A stretch of 44,751 nt of DNA from Sphingobacterium thalpophilum. GTDB lineage: Bacteria; Bacteroidota; Bacteroidia; B-17B0; Aurantibacillaceae. The position numbers and the translations under genes are program-made. The stretch lies in the NCBI GenBank assembly GCA_943325195.2, contig CALPON020000006.1:1-44751 (forward strand), in the 5' to 3' direction. The notes beneath the pieces were generated by a model that did not search any database, had not been told where the DNA came from, and was given only the letters and a program-made list of their open reading frames with translations. Numbering within the stretch: the first letter of the stretch is position 1; each line of letters begins with the position of its first letter. Below, in pieces: positions 44,690-44,751 of this stretch.

Positions 44690-44751
44690 TTGAAAAGCTT
44701 CATCCACATCTCGGCCGCCCTCCTCTGCCTTTGTTCGCTTTTGCAGGCACA
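44690..44751 (+). CDS. Exported protein, N-terminus only (3' truncated by window edge)
   Basis: From TTG 44690 the frame reads MKSFIHISAALLCLCSLLQA and runs off the window. This is a textbook signal peptide: a Lys, then a hydrophobic core and a small residue after LLQ. A -7 box lies 27 bases upstream. The ORF track missed it because only 20 codons are visible. It is divergent from the FISUMP gene. Its product cannot be named. Confidence 0.6.
   Translation, partial: MKSFIHISAALLCLCSLLQA

Overview
The window is a chromosomal segment of a Bacteroidota bacterium; I cannot resolve the family. The evidence is a conserved TAnnTTTG (-7) promoter box upstream of at least eleven genes, T9SS-type C-terminal sorting domains on two secreted proteins, an ATP synthase operon (atpBEFHAG) without atpD/atpC, a zinc-free (Cys-less) ribosomal protein L32, a bacterial GGGP synthase, and Bacteroidota-type families (DUF5606, DUF5522, Wzi/RemB-like barrel). 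No rRNA, tRNA, CRISPR array, insertion sequence or prophage was recognised. Most of the region looks like core genome.

Layout. 1-0.8 kb: 3' end of infB with a terminator. 0.9-1.9 kb: a lipid-anchored TsdA-like dihaem cytochrome c. 1.9-6.0 kb (minus): an operon of a tandem D-Ala-D-Ala ligase fusion, a DUF1543 protein and a Wzm-type ABC permease. 6.2-7.4 kb: membrane-anchored metallophosphoesterase. 7.8-9.1 kb (minus): ahcY. 9.2-12.2 kb (plus): a tightly packed run of phosphopantetheinyl transferase, GGGP synthase, ThiE/TenI-like protein, PnuC transporter and NadR-like kinase. 12.2-12.7 kb (minus): EVE protein. 12.8-18.0 kb: atpB-E-F-H-A-G, closed by a strong terminator and with a terminator-like hairpin between atpE and atpF. 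18.1-20.4 kb: a small lipoprotein, then an ECF sigma factor-photolyase operon (minus). 20.6-22.7 kb: lysS and a lipoprotein. 22.8-29.4 kb: Kelch/T9SS protein, DUF5606 protein, Xaa-Pro aminopeptidase, a glycine-rich/T9SS repeat protein and a small lipoprotein. 29.4-34.7 kb (minus): hutU, a secreted unknown and a DPP-IV-like S9 peptidase. 35.1-35.9 kb (minus): redoxin and a 59-aa DUF5522 protein absent from the ORF track. 36.0-39.3 kb (minus): DUF177-rpmF and plsX-fabH, separated by a 680-bp gap with no recognised gene. 39.4-44.6 kb: Wzi/RemB-like barrel, M48 peptidase and a FISUMP lipoprotein. A divergent secreted protein is cut by the right edge.

The least ordinary items are: the fused double Ddl, whose second half carries Phe where Ddl enzymes normally have the active-site Tyr of the omega loop; the ECF sigma/photolyase-lysS intergenic region, with two long inverted repeats and a palindrome around two promoters; the histidine-rich extension of AtpB; and the hairpin after atpE. 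Several start codons were moved from the ORF track on the basis of promoters, signal peptides or family N-termini. All functional calls rest on reading motifs by eye; no database search was run.
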